A stretch of 64,000 nucleotides of DNA from Rhizobium mongolense subsp. loessense (GCF_900099775.1 NZ_FMTM01000008.1:269893-333892), one strand, 5' to 3'; counted from the stretch's first letter, positions 52,801 through 60,816 are shown. Numbers and translations: made by a program. The notes: generated from the sequence alone by a model not told the origin.

Positions 52801-53683
52801 GCCGGGCCGTCGAAAGGGCTACACGCAGAAGGCAAAGATCGGCGGTCACACGATCTTCCTGCGCACCGGCGAATATGACGACGGCCGCCTCGGCGAGATC
52901 TTCCTCGACATGAACAAGGAAGGTTCGGCCCTTCGTGCGTTCATCAACAACTTCGCGATCTCGGTCTCGCTCGGCCTGCAATACGGCGTGCCGCTCGAGG
53001 AATATGTCGATGCATTCACCTTCACGAAGTTCGAGCCGGCGGGCATCGTCACCGGCAACGACGCGATCAAGAATGCGACGTCGATCCTCGACTACGTGTT
53101 CCGCGAACTCGCCATCTCCTATCTCGGCCGCCACGATCTCGCGCATGTCGATACGTCCGACTTCAACAACACGGCACTCGGCCGCGGTGTGTCGGAAGGC
53201 AAGGCGGACGTCGTCTCCAAGGGCCTGACACGCGGCTATAAGCCGACGCTGGTTTCCGGAAACTCGACCGAGCGCTCGGCATCGGAGATCAAGGGTGCTG
53301 CAACCGCCGCCCCTGTCCGCGCCTCCTCGGGCGCGACGATCACGGCGATTGCCGGCAACACCGTGCGCAAGCTCGAAACCGTCGCTGCCTCCTCCGAAGT
53401 CGTCGCCTTCAAGCGCGATTACGAGGAACGGGCCAAGGAACTGGCGGAGGAAATCGTCGAAGAGATCGCTGAGGAATCCAGCACGCTCTTCACCGACGCC
53501 GCCGCTGCCGACGCAGCCTCTGCCAAGTCCGAAGCCAAGAAGGTCGAAGCCGAACGCCGCGCCCGCTCCATCATGCAGGGTTACACGGGCAACATGTGCA
53601 CCGAGTGCCAGAACTTCACGATGGTGCGAAATGGGACCTGCGAGAAGTGCGATACGTGTGGCGCGACGAGCGGATGCAGCTGA
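49886..53683 (+). CDS. nrdJ: Vitamin B12-dependent ribonucleoside-diphosphate reductase
   Basis: Class II ribonucleotide reductase making all four deoxynucleotides with adenosylcobalamin and no oxygen requirement, the main enzyme in rhizobia. Of 1265 residues, the large catalytic core shows NPCSEYMFLDDTACNLASLN with the active-site Cys/Glu region, AIAPTGTIG-like PTGTIGLVMDCDTTGIEPD, and GHGNLNQAPAINPSTL. A Pro-poor linker leads to the C-terminal VEAERRARSIMQGYTGNMCT and a zinc-ribbon-like Cys cluster (CTECQNF, CEKCDTCG, CS) that re-reduces the active site. ATG at 49886 (MRIERRFTKAGQ) follows GAGAGGTGC and is the family start; the frame extends upstream to 49724 without family sequence. Confidence 0.96.
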   Translation: MRIERRFTKAGQSAYADIEFRKATSEIKNPDGSIVFRLENIDVPAQFSQVAADILAQKYFRKAGVPAKLKKVEENDVPSFLWRSVADEAALKELPKDQQYGSEIDARQVFDRLAGTWTYWGWKGGYFSSEEDASAFRDELAYMLATQRVAPNSPQWFNTGMHWAYGIDGPGQGHFYVDPFTGKLTKSKSAYEHPQPHACFIQSVEDDLVNEGGIMDLWVREARLFKYGSGTGSNFSYLRGEGEKLSGGGRSSGLMSFLKIGDRAAGAIKSGGTTRRAAKMVVVDIDHPDIEEYINWKVKEEQKVAALVTGSKIVAKHLKAIMKACFNCEGGADADCFDPTKNPALKREIRAAKKDQVPENYVSRVIQFARQGYKDMEFKTYDTDWDSEAYLTVSGQNSNNSVSIRDDFLRAVEADGDWNLTARKDGKVMKTLKARDLWETISYAAWASADPGLHFNTTMNDWHTSPAAGPIRASNPCSEYMFLDDTACNLASLNLMQFKDAATKRINIADYEHAVRLWSVVLEISVMMAQFPSRRIAELSYEYRTIGLGYANIGGLLMSSGIPYDSDEARAIAGSLTAIMTGISYATSAEMAAELGPFPMFAPNRENMLRVIRNHRRAAYGETAGYEGLSINPVALIHAENPDQDLAAHAKSAWDKALELGEKHGYRNAQATVIAPTGTIGLVMDCDTTGIEPDFALVKFKKLAGGGYFKIINRAVPEALRTLGYSESQIAEIEAYAVGHGNLNQAPAINPSTLKAKGFTDEKVEAVNAALKSAFDIKFVFNQWTLGLDFLKGTLKVSDEQLADMSFNLLDHMGFSKKDIEAANIHVCGAMTLEGAPFLKNEHLAVFDCANPCGKIGKRYLSVESHIRMMAAAQPFISGAISKTINMPNDATVDDCKSAYMLSWKLGLKANALYRDGSKLSQPLNASLIEDEGEEDALEELLAQPAAAQAVTVTEKIIERVIEKVVRSQEKLPGRRKGYTQKAKIGGHTIFLRTGEYDDGRLGEIFLDMNKEGSALRAFINNFAISVSLGLQYGVPLEEYVDAFTFTKFEPAGIVTGNDAIKNATSILDYVFRELAISYLGRHDLAHVDTSDFNNTALGRGVSEGKADVVSKGLTRGYKPTLVSGNSTERSASEIKGAATAAPVRASSGATITAIAGNTVRKLETVAASSEVVAFKRDYEERAKELAEEIVEEIAEESSTLFTDAAAADAASAKSEAKKVEAERRARSIMQGYTGNMCTECQNFTMVRNGTCEKCDTCGATSGCS

Positions 53684-53966
53684 TTTCTGGGAATATCTAA
53701 ACGTTGTAGCGCGACACGAACTTTGTCATCTCGACGTGAAACAGGTCGGAAGTGTTTCACGTAGCTAGCGAAGAGACATTTTCCGGGCGGCATCTGCTGC
53801 TCGGAAAATGGCCACGGGAACAAATAGAGATCAAAGGATGGTTGTCATCCGAGTGCCGACGTCTGTCGTCCTCGCCGATCGAAAGTTTTCTGGCACGGTT
53901 TTGCCACTTTGAAGGACGATTTCAAAGGAAAGAAGGTTAGGATAATCGGCGACTGCGTACAAAGCG

Positions 53967-54519
53967 TTGGGGGCATCAACGCTGCTTTTCGGCAGTGCCT
54001 TGCGGCTGGGGCAGCTCGCTGTCGGCAGGCTTCCCCGGGACAGGAGCCAGGCGGCGTCCCAATGGGCAGGGCCTCACATGGGCGGGCTGGTCGATTTCAT
54101 TGAGTTTTCAGGCGGCGGCGGCTTCATCGGCCATAGCTATTTCTCGTCCGATCCGGCTGTTAAGGCGGACTTGGTTGCGCTCATACGCGACAGAGTGAAG
54201 GCCGGCGATCCTCGTCGCCAACTCGTCGAAATCAAACGCCCTTTCTGGCAGGTATCGGATGTCCAGCAGGCCTCGCGCTTTTCGGCACTTCGAAGCGATC
54301 CTGCGGAAAGGCAGCTTCGGGCCGCGAGGGGAAGATCGGCTACTTCCGGAAAACGCCGCCATTAGCGGCCGCTGGAAGAGCTGGCGCGGCCTTAATGCGC
54401 GAACGCGTCGCCATGCGGTCTGGAGCGGAATGGCTGCATATTCCTACGGTTTCATAGTCGTTCATGATAAGGTCCTTCGTCTGTTTGCTGTCGATGAACC
54501 TGGACAGGGGCTGCGATGA
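53967..54519 (+). pseudogene. Remnant of an exported or hydrolase-like gene
   Basis: The plus strand has SGGGGFIGHSYFSSDPAVKA followed by DLVALIRDRVKAGDPRRQLV and EIKRPFWQVSDV in one frame, protein-like and resembling the C-terminal end of alpha/beta hydrolases seen next to similar genes. A second stretch ending AYSYGFIVVHDKVLRLFAVD in another frame runs to 54519. Frames change more than once and no start is convincing. The family assignment is tentative. Confidence 0.4.
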
Positions 54520-54668
54520 GGAAGACGCTGCTTTGCATGACTTCAGCGCTTATTCTGACCATAAGCACGGCTCAAGCAGGCGCATGCTCAAACATCGCGC
54601 GTGTCCTGACAGTAGACGGCTCCGATAGCATCGATGATGACGAATATGCGTTTCAGAGGAAGCGCTGA
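54516..54668 (+). pseudogene. Truncated DUF1194 gene start
   Basis: Fifty residues with a signal peptide (MRKTLLCMTSALILTISTAQ AGA) followed by the beginning of a VWA-like domain, RVLTVDGSDSIDDDEYAFQR, then a stop. DUF1194 proteins start their mature part with LxLAVDVSxSIDxxEYxLQR, where DVSxS is a metal site; here the match is clear but altered (DGSDS), and the remaining 150 or so residues are missing. The gene is therefore a relic. Confidence 0.6.
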
Positions 54669-54813
54669 ATAGCGGTCTCGACAGTCCCAGCAGCCGAAGT
54701 AAGTCCAGGCATCAAACAACCGGGGCAAGTGATTTTTTGTTCGGGAGTTTTCAACCTCGAAACGCATTTATGCAAACCCACATCCGCATTCAACAAGCAG
54801 AGGGATTACGACA

Positions 54814-55218
54814 ATGAATTCAGCTTTGTTATCGCTATGTGTGGCGGCTACGGTTTGCCTCGTCGGCACTTTGGCCGTTGTTGCTGACGACGGTGCAAAT
54901 GTCACACCGCTCATGAAAAAGGACCTTCCAAATTATCCTGGCAAGGAGGGTCTCATGATATCGGTCGAGTATGGGCCAGGAGGTTCCGATCCGATTCACA
55001 AACATGAGGCAGATGCATTCGTCTATGTTCTGGAGGGCTCGATCGTGATGCAGGTCAAGGGAGAAAAAGAAGTCACCTTGTCGCCGGGAGAGACTTTCTA
55101 CGAAGGTCCTTCCGACATTCACTTGGTCAGCCGCAATGCGAGCACGTCTAAACCAGCGAAATTTATTGTCGTGCTGCTGAAGAACAAGGACGCCCCGGTT
55201 GTCATGCCGGTGGAGTGA
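54814..55218 (+). CDS. Exported cupin-domain protein
   Basis: A 134-residue protein with a signal peptide (MNSALLSLCVAATVCLVGTL, cleavage near VVA-DD) and a single cupin barrel: VEYGPGGSDPIHKHEADAFV (motif 1 with HxH and E), YVLEGSIVMQVKGEKEVTLS, PGETFYEGPSDIHLV (motif 2 with His). Metal-binding residues are present, so a small periplasmic metal cupin. AGAGGGA precedes ATG 54814. A broken relative lies at 59058-59481. It is flanked by relics on both sides. Confidence 0.8.
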   Translation: MNSALLSLCVAATVCLVGTLAVVADDGANVTPLMKKDLPNYPGKEGLMISVEYGPGGSDPIHKHEADAFVYVLEGSIVMQVKGEKEVTLSPGETFYEGPSDIHLVSRNASTSKPAKFIVVLLKNKDAPVVMPVE

Positions 55219-55355
55219 CATTCCGGTACGATGGCGGCGAGCGACGAGTGGACCTTAGACTGATAACGCGTTGGCATGATCGTCGCTTTCGTATCTAGAT
55301 GTTTGATCCCAGGCTTTGATGGGGCATCCCTGTCTTCCGAATCAAAGGATGCGCT

Positions 55356-55520
55356 ATCGGCCAGGTTGTTCATGGGAGCGCCACGACGACAGAGGCAGTC
55401 CGTCGGGCGATACAAACATAGTCAAGAGAGCCTGAGGGCGCTCTTGAAGCGCTACGGGATCAATCAGAAGACCGTCGCCAAGTGGCGGAAGCGGACCTCA
55501 GTCGCAGACCTGCCGACCGG
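55356..55520 (+). mobile_element. Fragment of an IS481-type transposase (5' end)
   Basis: One frame reads GQVVHGSATTTEAVRRAIQ and, after a shift of two bases, HSQESLRALLKRYGINQKTV and AKWRKRTSVADLPTGP follow. This is the N-terminal helix-turn-helix of IS481-family transposases. The catalytic domain is absent: at about 55520 the sequence passes straight into the opposite-strand nitroreductase remnant, so the two are joined by deletion or by insertion followed by loss. Confidence 0.75.
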
Positions 55521-55946
55521 TCCATTGGGGCCGGCCCAGGTCGCGGTCGATGTAGCAGAACAGGGCGGCGGGCGCGCCGAAACAGTTCCAGTTGGCAATG
55601 GCTGCCCTCTGGCGCGCCTCCCAGTCCTCGCGCGCAATGCCGAGCGCGCTGTAGCGCTCCTGGCCGAAGGCGGATCGGCGCTCCGCGTACGGGGACTTCA
55701 GCGAGGGCGGGTACATCTCGTACTGCCGCTCGTCCCAGGGGTCGCCGTGGGCCACGCGCTCGACGGCGTACGTCTTGAGCTCGGCCAGCGGCGCGCCGGT
55801 CAGCACGTAGGTGTTCCACGGCTGGATGTTCGATCCGGACGGCGCCCAAGCTGCGGCGGACAGCACGCGCTCAAGCACCTCCCTCGACACAGGCTCGTCT
55901 TTGAATCCGCGCACCGACCGTCGGCTTGTGACTGATATACATCCAT
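55498..55946 (-). pseudogene. Truncated nitroreductase gene
   Basis: The minus strand shows RRSVRGFKDEPVSREVLERV, LSAAAWAPSGSNIQPWNTYV and FGAPAALFCYIDRDLGRPQW, the N-terminal two thirds of a nitroreductase of the NfnB/FRP superfamily. The probable ATG at 55946 (MDVYQ) is out of frame with the rest by a short deletion after YQ. The C-terminal part after GRPQW, including the final FMN-binding residues, is replaced by the IS481 fragment. Its GC content is higher than that of the neighbours to the left, in line with the adjacent MBL gene. Confidence 0.75.
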
Positions 55947-56032
55947 GATGATCGCAGCCTCCCTACCGCCGGCCATCCGTTTCGTTCAAACGCGAAGCGG
56001 TCGTCTAGCTCGGCCCTAACCCAACAAGCGGA

Positions 56033-56989
56033 TCAGTACTCCCAGGGGCCCGGCACCCAACGAAAGACGTCGCCGTCGACCGCCACATGGCAGACGGACG
56101 GGAACGACAGGTGAGTAGCCACCAGCGACTCGCGGTTCGCCGCCAGCTCCCGCAGAAGACGGACCCGGACGCGCGCCGCCTCCTCGGGGTCGTGTTCGAA
56201 GCCATTGTACCAGTCGGGGTGCTCGAACCCGACCTGGAACACGGCGTCGCCGGCGAACATCAGCCGGTCACTGCCGGATGCCAGGCGGACCACGCTGTGT
56301 CCGGGGGTGTGGCCGCCAGTGCGTGTCACGAGCACCCCCGGCGCCACCTCGTGCTCCTCCTCGAACGTCCGCAACTGGCTCTGGTACTCTTCCAGGAACC
56401 GCTTGCCCGTTCGCCGAAGCGCGTCCGGGAACCCCGGCGGCATGGAGACGTGGGAAAAATCGGGCGCCTCCCAGAACTCGGCCTCGGCGGCCGCCACGTG
56501 GACCCGCAGGTCCGGACGTAACCGCTCTTTCACCCCGTCGGCGAGCAGCCCGCCACAGTGGTCCATGTGCATGTGGGTCAGCACCACGTCGGTCACGGAT
56601 GCAAGATCGATACCGGCGGCCTTCAGTCGCTGGACGGTATGCCCGGCCCGCGGCAAGTCCGGGAACTCCATCCCTATCCCAGCGTCGATGAGTATGGTCC
56701 GGCCGCCGCTGCGCACCACGACCACGTTCAGCGCCCACTCGAGCACGTCCGGCGGCAGGAACATGTCCTCCAGCCAGGCTGCCCGGACGGCCGGTTCGAC
56801 GTTGTGGCCCAACATCGCGCCTGGCAGCGATAGCACCCCATCGCTAACCACCATTACGTCAATTTCGCCGACCTTCAGCGCATAGCGCGACGGAACCAAC
56901 TCGGGCTCCGGTCTACCGTGGATGTACTTCGCGTTCACCTTATCGGCGCAGTGTTTGACCGAGGGGTGTGGGGTGTTGTCCGAGCTCAT
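56033..56989 (-). CDS. MBL-fold metallo-hydrolase
   Basis: A 318-residue metallo-beta-lactamase fold enzyme. The zinc motif is VVLTHMHMDHCGGLL near residue 135, then VTRTGGHTPGHSVVRL and MFAGDAVF with the bridging Asp, and a late His in ATHLSFPSVCHV. The N-terminus (ELVPSRYALKVGEIDVMVVS) is like that of AHL-lactonase- and quinolone-degrading relatives but the substrate cannot be named. The gene is GC-rich with a codon pattern that differs from the core genes and shares that with the broken nitroreductase, suggesting joint transfer. It starts at ATG 56989. Confidence 0.85.
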   Translation of the reverse strand: MSSDNTPHPSVKHCADKVNAKYIHGRPEPELVPSRYALKVGEIDVMVVSDGVLSLPGAMLGHNVEPAVRAAWLEDMFLPPDVLEWALNVVVVRSGGRTILIDAGIGMEFPDLPRAGHTVQRLKAAGIDLASVTDVVLTHMHMDHCGGLLADGVKERLRPDLRVHVAAAEAEFWEAPDFSHVSMPPGFPDALRRTGKRFLEEYQSQLRTFEEEHEVAPGVLVTRTGGHTPGHSVVRLASGSDRLMFAGDAVFQVGFEHPDWYNGFEHDPEEAARVRVRLLRELAANRESLVATHLSFPSVCHVAVDGDVFRWVPGPWEY

Positions 56990-57438
56990 GATTGCCTCCC
57001 GCTAACCGCCTTACCCACGGCCGTATCGCTGCCGCGCCGCCGAGGAGCATCACAAATTCCGGCCGCCTCATGAAAGGTTCCCATCCTGCCGAGACTTCGG
57101 TGCGGGCTGGAGGATATCATATTTGGGGGACGACGTCTGTTGTGCCTCACAGCAAATCGACAGCGATTGGCGGCTCAGGGTCATGATCGACAAATGTCTG
57201 GAACGTCATTCTTTGGCGAACTATTCGATCGATCGGCCACGGTTCGGCCGGAAAGGCCCCATGAGGTCGTTTCTATTAGGTTCCGGCGACAGGCGCGTAA
57301 TCGAGGTCCGCAATGGGAGGACAAGAGCAGCCGCGGCGGCGTCCAGATTGCGCCGCCAATAGCAGGCCCTCGGGAGCGAACGGTATTGCACAATCCGCTC
57401 GCACCCAAGATGCCTCTGTTTACATGGTGGCAAAATAG
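56990..57438. other. Gene-free stretch between MBL and Rrf2 genes
   Basis: About 450 bases. Several short open frames exist but none has a ribosome site or protein-like sequence. The composition changes from GC-rich at the left to AT-richer near the Rrf2 promoter, so a junction of transferred DNA probably lies here. The MBL promoter must be in the left part. Confidence 0.4.
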
Positions 57439-57453
57439 GGATATTTTATATCC
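57439..57453. promoter_or_regulatory. Operator palindrome in front of the Rrf2 gene
   Basis: GGATAT-TTT-ATATCC is a perfect 6+3+6 inverted repeat, 41 bases before the Rrf2 start codon and within the likely promoter. The same sequence, longer, occurs at 60817-60837 before the CMD gene. An Rrf2 protein is a homodimer that binds such repeats, so this is probably its own operator. Confidence 0.7.
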
Positions 57454-57457
57454 TTAA

Positions 57458-57480
57458 TAGACGCAGCAACTCTGCGTCTA
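57458..57480 (+). promoter_or_regulatory. Hairpin in the Rrf2 leader
   Basis: A perfect 9-bp stem (TAGACGCAG / CTGCGTCTA) with a 5-base loop between the operator and the start codon. It lacks a T run, so it is not an intrinsic terminator; it could shape the leader or be a second protein site. Confidence 0.5.
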
Positions 57481-57494
57481 CGTGGAATGAAGTG

Positions 57495-57983
57495 ATGATC
57501 CTTAAAAGCCAAGTCGAATGGGCGCTGCATTGCTGCGCTATTCTCGCCGGTCTGCCTGAAGGCCGCTATCTGTCCACCAAGGCACTGGCTGAGTTCCACG
57601 GACTTCCGAAGGAGTATCTTTCGAAGGCGCTGCAGGGCCTTTCGCAGGCCGGGCTTGTCCATACGACCCTCGGCCCGTCGGGCGGATATCGATTGGCAAA
57701 GACGCCCGCCGAGCTAACGTTTCTTGATATTGTCGAGGCGGTGGAAGGCAAGGCGCGAAGCTTTGTCTGCAACAATATCAGGGCCAACAATCCCTGTAGG
57801 CCGCCGGGCTATTGCGAAAGCGATCCATGCGCGGTGGCACGCATCATGTGGGAGGCCGACGAAGCGTGGCGCCAAAAGCTGCGCAGCGTCAGATTATCCG
57901 ATCTGATAGAGACCCTGTCCAAGGATATTCCTGCCGACCTTTGGAAGAGCAGCTTCGAATGGGTCCTAGAGCGAGCCGGATGA
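57495..57983 (+). CDS. Rrf2-family transcriptional regulator with four clustered cysteines
   Basis: A 162-residue Rrf2 protein. The winged helix covers residues 1-70 (MILKSQVEWALHCCAILAGL; STKALAEFHGLPKEYLSKAL; GPSGGYRLAK). Cysteines at about 92, 101, 107 and 112 (VCNN, NPCRPPGYC, SDPC) lie in the loop where IscR, NsrR and RirA hold an Fe-S cluster, but with spacing Cx8Cx5Cx4C. A cluster or thiol sensor is therefore possible. The ATG at 57495 is preceded in frame by GTG. An operator palindrome is upstream and reappears before the CMD cluster. Its end overlaps the mscS-type gene by 18 bases tail to tail. Confidence 0.88.
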   Translation: MILKSQVEWALHCCAILAGLPEGRYLSTKALAEFHGLPKEYLSKALQGLSQAGLVHTTLGPSGGYRLAKTPAELTFLDIVEAVEGKARSFVCNNIRANNPCRPPGYCESDPCAVARIMWEADEAWRQKLRSVRLSDLIETLSKDIPADLWKSSFEWVLERAG

Positions 57984-58976
57984 GCGCAGTTTGACTTCGC
58001 TTGCGGCCGGCAATGTGTAGAGGTAGCTCTGGGGCGGCATTGCGAGCGAGAGGCCGCTTTCCTCGCACTGGCGATGAACGAGATCGATCACCTCGTTTCG
58101 CGCCGGCGTCCGGTTCGCCGGACTAGTCACGCGAAACTGCAGCTCGGCCTCGATCGCCACGGCGTCAATCCCCTTGAGGGCGACGATCGGCGGCGGGTCC
58201 TTCACGATCCCGGCGCAGCCTTGCAACGCGGTTCGCATGGCCTCCTCGACGAGCTGCGGCTTATGGCTTGCGGCGATGCGGACGAGCAGCGTGATCTGAT
58301 GCGTCTCGTCGGGACGACTGAGATTGGTCAGCCCCACTTTCGCGAGGGCGCTATTGGGCAGAACGACGACATTGTGGGCGCCGGTGAGCAGAAAAGTGGA
58401 GCGCCAGTTGTTCTCGATGACCCGCCCCTCAGTTCCGTCGCTTAGCACGATCCAATCGCCGATGACAAAGGGCCGCCCCAATGTCAGGGCGATGCCGGAG
58501 AAAACGTCGCCGAGCGTATTCTGCAGCGCAAGGCCGAAGACGATGGCAACAACGCCGGAGGTTGCAACCAGTGTGCCGATGGGCGCTTTGAAGACGAAGC
58601 CTAGAAGGGACAAGGCTACTCCGAGATAGACGACGGCGACGATCAAATCCTGCAGCAGGCGCGCCTCTCGCGGCCTTCGATCAAGAACGATATAGATGCG
58701 CACGAAGCCGATGAGGGACCATGCAAGGTGTGTCCACCACAGTACCCTGGCAGAGGTGGACAGAAATGCCGCGATGCCTGTCAGTTGCGTCTCGTCGACT
58801 CGGTGCGGAAGGATGCCGGCGAGGGCGAGGACAGCGGTCATGCCCGCGAAAAAGAGGATCTGAACGACCAGCCTAGCCGTCGGGCGGCCACTACCCTGGA
58901 GATGCCATACGACAATGCCGGCGATCCCCAGAAGATTGATCAGGACCAGCGGCAACGAAAGATGGTCGTCGAACAT
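57966..58976 (-). CDS. MscS-family mechanosensitive channel
   Basis: A 336-residue inner-membrane protein with four hydrophobic segments in the first 150 residues (LVLINLLGIAGIVVWHLQ; LVVQILFFAGMTAVLALAGI; VLWWTHLAWSLIGFVRIYIV; LIVAVVYLGVALSLLGFVF), then the pore helix region GTLVATSGVVAIVFGLALQN and the MscS beta domain (GRPFVIGDWIVLSDGTEGRV, VVLPNSALAKVGLTNLS) and a cytoplasmic cage end. ATG 58976 is used since TTG 59000 lacks a ribosome site. It is on the same strand 80 bases after the broken cupin gene and may share the CMD transcript. Confidence 0.85.
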   Translation of the reverse strand: MFDDHLSLPLVLINLLGIAGIVVWHLQGSGRPTARLVVQILFFAGMTAVLALAGILPHRVDETQLTGIAAFLSTSARVLWWTHLAWSLIGFVRIYIVLDRRPREARLLQDLIVAVVYLGVALSLLGFVFKAPIGTLVATSGVVAIVFGLALQNTLGDVFSGIALTLGRPFVIGDWIVLSDGTEGRVIENNWRSTFLLTGAHNVVVLPNSALAKVGLTNLSRPDETHQITLLVRIAASHKPQLVEEAMRTALQGCAGIVKDPPPIVALKGIDAVAIEAELQFRVTSPANRTPARNEVIDLVHRQCEESGLSLAMPPQSYLYTLPAASEVKLRSSGSL

Positions 58977-59057
58977 GGCAAGCTCCAATCGTAACAACAA
59001 TTCGCGCTCCGAGCGGAGGGCCGCGTGCAGCGCGCCAGTACCCTGCCCTCCCCTGAC

Positions 59058-59481
59058 TTACTTATTCATGGGACAGGTCAGTTCCTTCTGGTTGGTATCG
59101 ACCACGAAGACGGGCCAGCAGCTTGGCGGGTTTGCCCTCGCTGCCATTCTTAGGAAAGGCATGGCGGTCACTAGGCAGCTTGGAAAAGCTCTCGCCCGCC
59201 TTGTGCTCCTTGACTGGGCTATCATTGACCTGGCCGAAGGATCGAGCCTTCCAGCACGGTAGCATAAATAAGACCGAACTCGGATGTGTACGGCCCTCGG
59301 AGAAGCCGCCGGGGCCATATTCCACAAGCACGCCTTTGATGCTCTTGCCGGGCACGTTCGGCAGTTCATGTTTATAGACCAGCGTGACCTTGGACTCTTT
59401 GCCGCCGGCGGTGTCGTCAGCGAGAGCCATGCCGGACAGGAGAGCCGTCACGGAAAGAGCGGCGAAGATTGATTTGATCAT
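59058..59481 (-). pseudogene. Frameshifted exported cupin gene
   Basis: A signal peptide (MIKSIFAALSVTALLSGMALA) is followed by TLVYKHELPNVPGKSIKGVL and VEYGPGGFSEGRTHPSSVL, the first cupin motif; the next strand (YATVLEGSI) is in another frame, then QVNDSPVKEHKAGESFSKLP returns to the first, and the end VFVVDTNQKELTCPMNK is again shifted. The first motif has RTH where HxH is expected. At least three indels break it. It is a relative of the intact exported cupin at 54814-55218 and lies at the end of the CMD-NmrA cluster. Confidence 0.75.
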
Positions 59482-59539
59482 ATCCTTACTCTTTCATGGG
59501 TTGGCGGTGCGCAGCGAAATGCGGCGCACCGGTGTGCGG

Positions 59540-60292
59540 TCAATTCCGTGCGGAGGTGGCAAACCACTGGTCGAAATTGATCCGACCGATCCGGGGATTG
59601 TCGTCGGAGACGAGCGAGCCGTCTCCCAGTTTCGTGCCGAAATAGTGAGCCTCCGGATCGGCGACGACCTTGCGGGTATCACCGGTCGCCTTGAGGTACC
59701 GGGCGACGAAATCGCTGAGGCGTGCGCGCTCGGGGCCGGCAATCTCGATGATGCCGTTGACCGGCGCGGCAAGCGCCGCATCCGTCATGAAGTCTGCGAC
59801 ATCATCGGAGGCGATGGGCTGCAGATTGCCCGTCGATAGGCGGGTACTATCGCCGGTCGTGCCCGCCTGGGCGATTCCGCCGAGGAATTCCAGGAACTGG
59901 GTGGAACGCACGATGGTGTAGGGAATGCCGGATTCCCTGATGATCTCTTCCTGGGCGACCTTGGCGCGCAGGTAGCCGCTTTCCGGCAGGCGATCGGCGC
60001 CGACGATGGAAAGCGCGATATGATGTTTCACGCCGGCCACCTTTTCCGCCGCCATCAAGTTGTGGCCCGAGGTTTGAAAGAATTCGAGCACGGCCTTGTC
60101 CTCGAACGAGGGCGAGTTGGCAAGGTCGAGCACAACCGCAGCGCCCGCCAGCGCCTCAGCCAGGCCTTCGCCGGTGATGGTGTTGACGCCTGTATTGGGC
60201 GAGGCTGCGATAACCTCGTGGCCCTTGCGGCGCAGGCGTTCCACAGTCTTCGAACCGATGAGGCCGGTTCCGCCGATGATCACGATTTTCAT
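59540..60292 (-). CDS. NmrA-like NAD(P)-binding protein
   Basis: A 250-residue atypical SDR. The Rossmann start MKIVIIGGTGLIGSKTVERL with GGTGxxG, AAVVLDLANSPSFEDKAVLE, HHIALSIVGADRLPESGYLR and AKVAQEEIIRESGIPYTIVR, then TQFLEFLGG, are typical of the NmrA/YwnB-type group, in which the YxxxK pair is often lost and the protein senses or uses NAD(P)H. It starts 30 bases after the CMD stop and 58 bases before the broken cupin, so a CMD-NmrA-cupin operon is likely. Confidence 0.9.
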   Translation of the reverse strand: MKIVIIGGTGLIGSKTVERLRRKGHEVIAASPNTGVNTITGEGLAEALAGAAVVLDLANSPSFEDKAVLEFFQTSGHNLMAAEKVAGVKHHIALSIVGADRLPESGYLRAKVAQEEIIRESGIPYTIVRSTQFLEFLGGIAQAGTTGDSTRLSTGNLQPIASDDVADFMTDAALAAPVNGIIEIAGPERARLSDFVARYLKATGDTRKVVADPEAHYFGTKLGDGSLVSDDNPRIGRINFDQWFATSARN

Positions 60293-60321
60293 GATAGGGT
60301 CCTCCGTTCAGTTGCCGATGA

Positions 60322-60801
60322 TTAGTTCAACCCGGCCCTGTCGAGGCCGTAAAGCTTGTCGGCCGAACCAGGCTGTGCCTTGAAGGCGATGCTTGCGCGG
60401 TTCCAGGCATTGATCACCATGATCGAGAAGGTCAGGTCGGAGATCTCCTTTTCCGAAAGCTGGCCGCGTACCCGCTCATAGAGTTCGTCGGGGATACCGC
60501 CTTCCGGCAGTTTCGTGACAGCTTCGGTCCACGCAAGTGCTGCCCGTTCGCGCGGGATGAAGAGGTTTGATTCACGCCAGATCGCGACATGGTAGAGGCG
60601 CAGTTCGCTCTCGCCGTGGATCTTGGCCTCCTTCACATGCATGTCGAGGCAGAAGCCGCAGCCATTGATCTGCGAAGCGCGGATCTGAACGAGGTCGCGG
60701 ATTTTCTGTTCGATGAGGCTGTCCTTCAGGCCCATGCTGAGGTCTGAGAGCTTCTTGAAGAACTCGGGTGATTGCTGTGCGTAGTTGAGGCGTTGTGACA
60801 T
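60322..60801 (-). CDS. Carboxymuconolactone decarboxylase / AhpD-like protein
   Basis: A 159-residue protein of the CMD family. The redox motif with surrounding sequence reads SQINGCGFCLDMHVKEAKIH near residue 45, giving CxxC and a His, as in AhpD-type peroxidase partners; RLYHVAIWRESNLFIPRERA and ALAWTEAVTKL follow, and the rest is helical. Family members act as disulfide reductases or hydroperoxidases. It is the first gene of a leftward cluster, and its promoter region carries two copies of the palindrome found before the Rrf2 gene. ATG 60801 follows GGAGAG. Confidence 0.92.
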   Translation of the reverse strand: MSQRLNYAQQSPEFFKKLSDLSMGLKDSLIEQKIRDLVQIRASQINGCGFCLDMHVKEAKIHGESELRLYHVAIWRESNLFIPRERAALAWTEAVTKLPEGGIPDELYERVRGQLSEKEISDLTFSIMVINAWNRASIAFKAQPGSADKLYGLDRAGLN

Positions 60802-60816
60802 GTATCTCTCCTTTAT

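Noticed and set aside
50591..53146. 851-codon minus-strand frame opposite nrdJ
   Set aside because: Its length comes from the codon bias of nrdJ; the sequence has no family character and nrdJ itself is certain.
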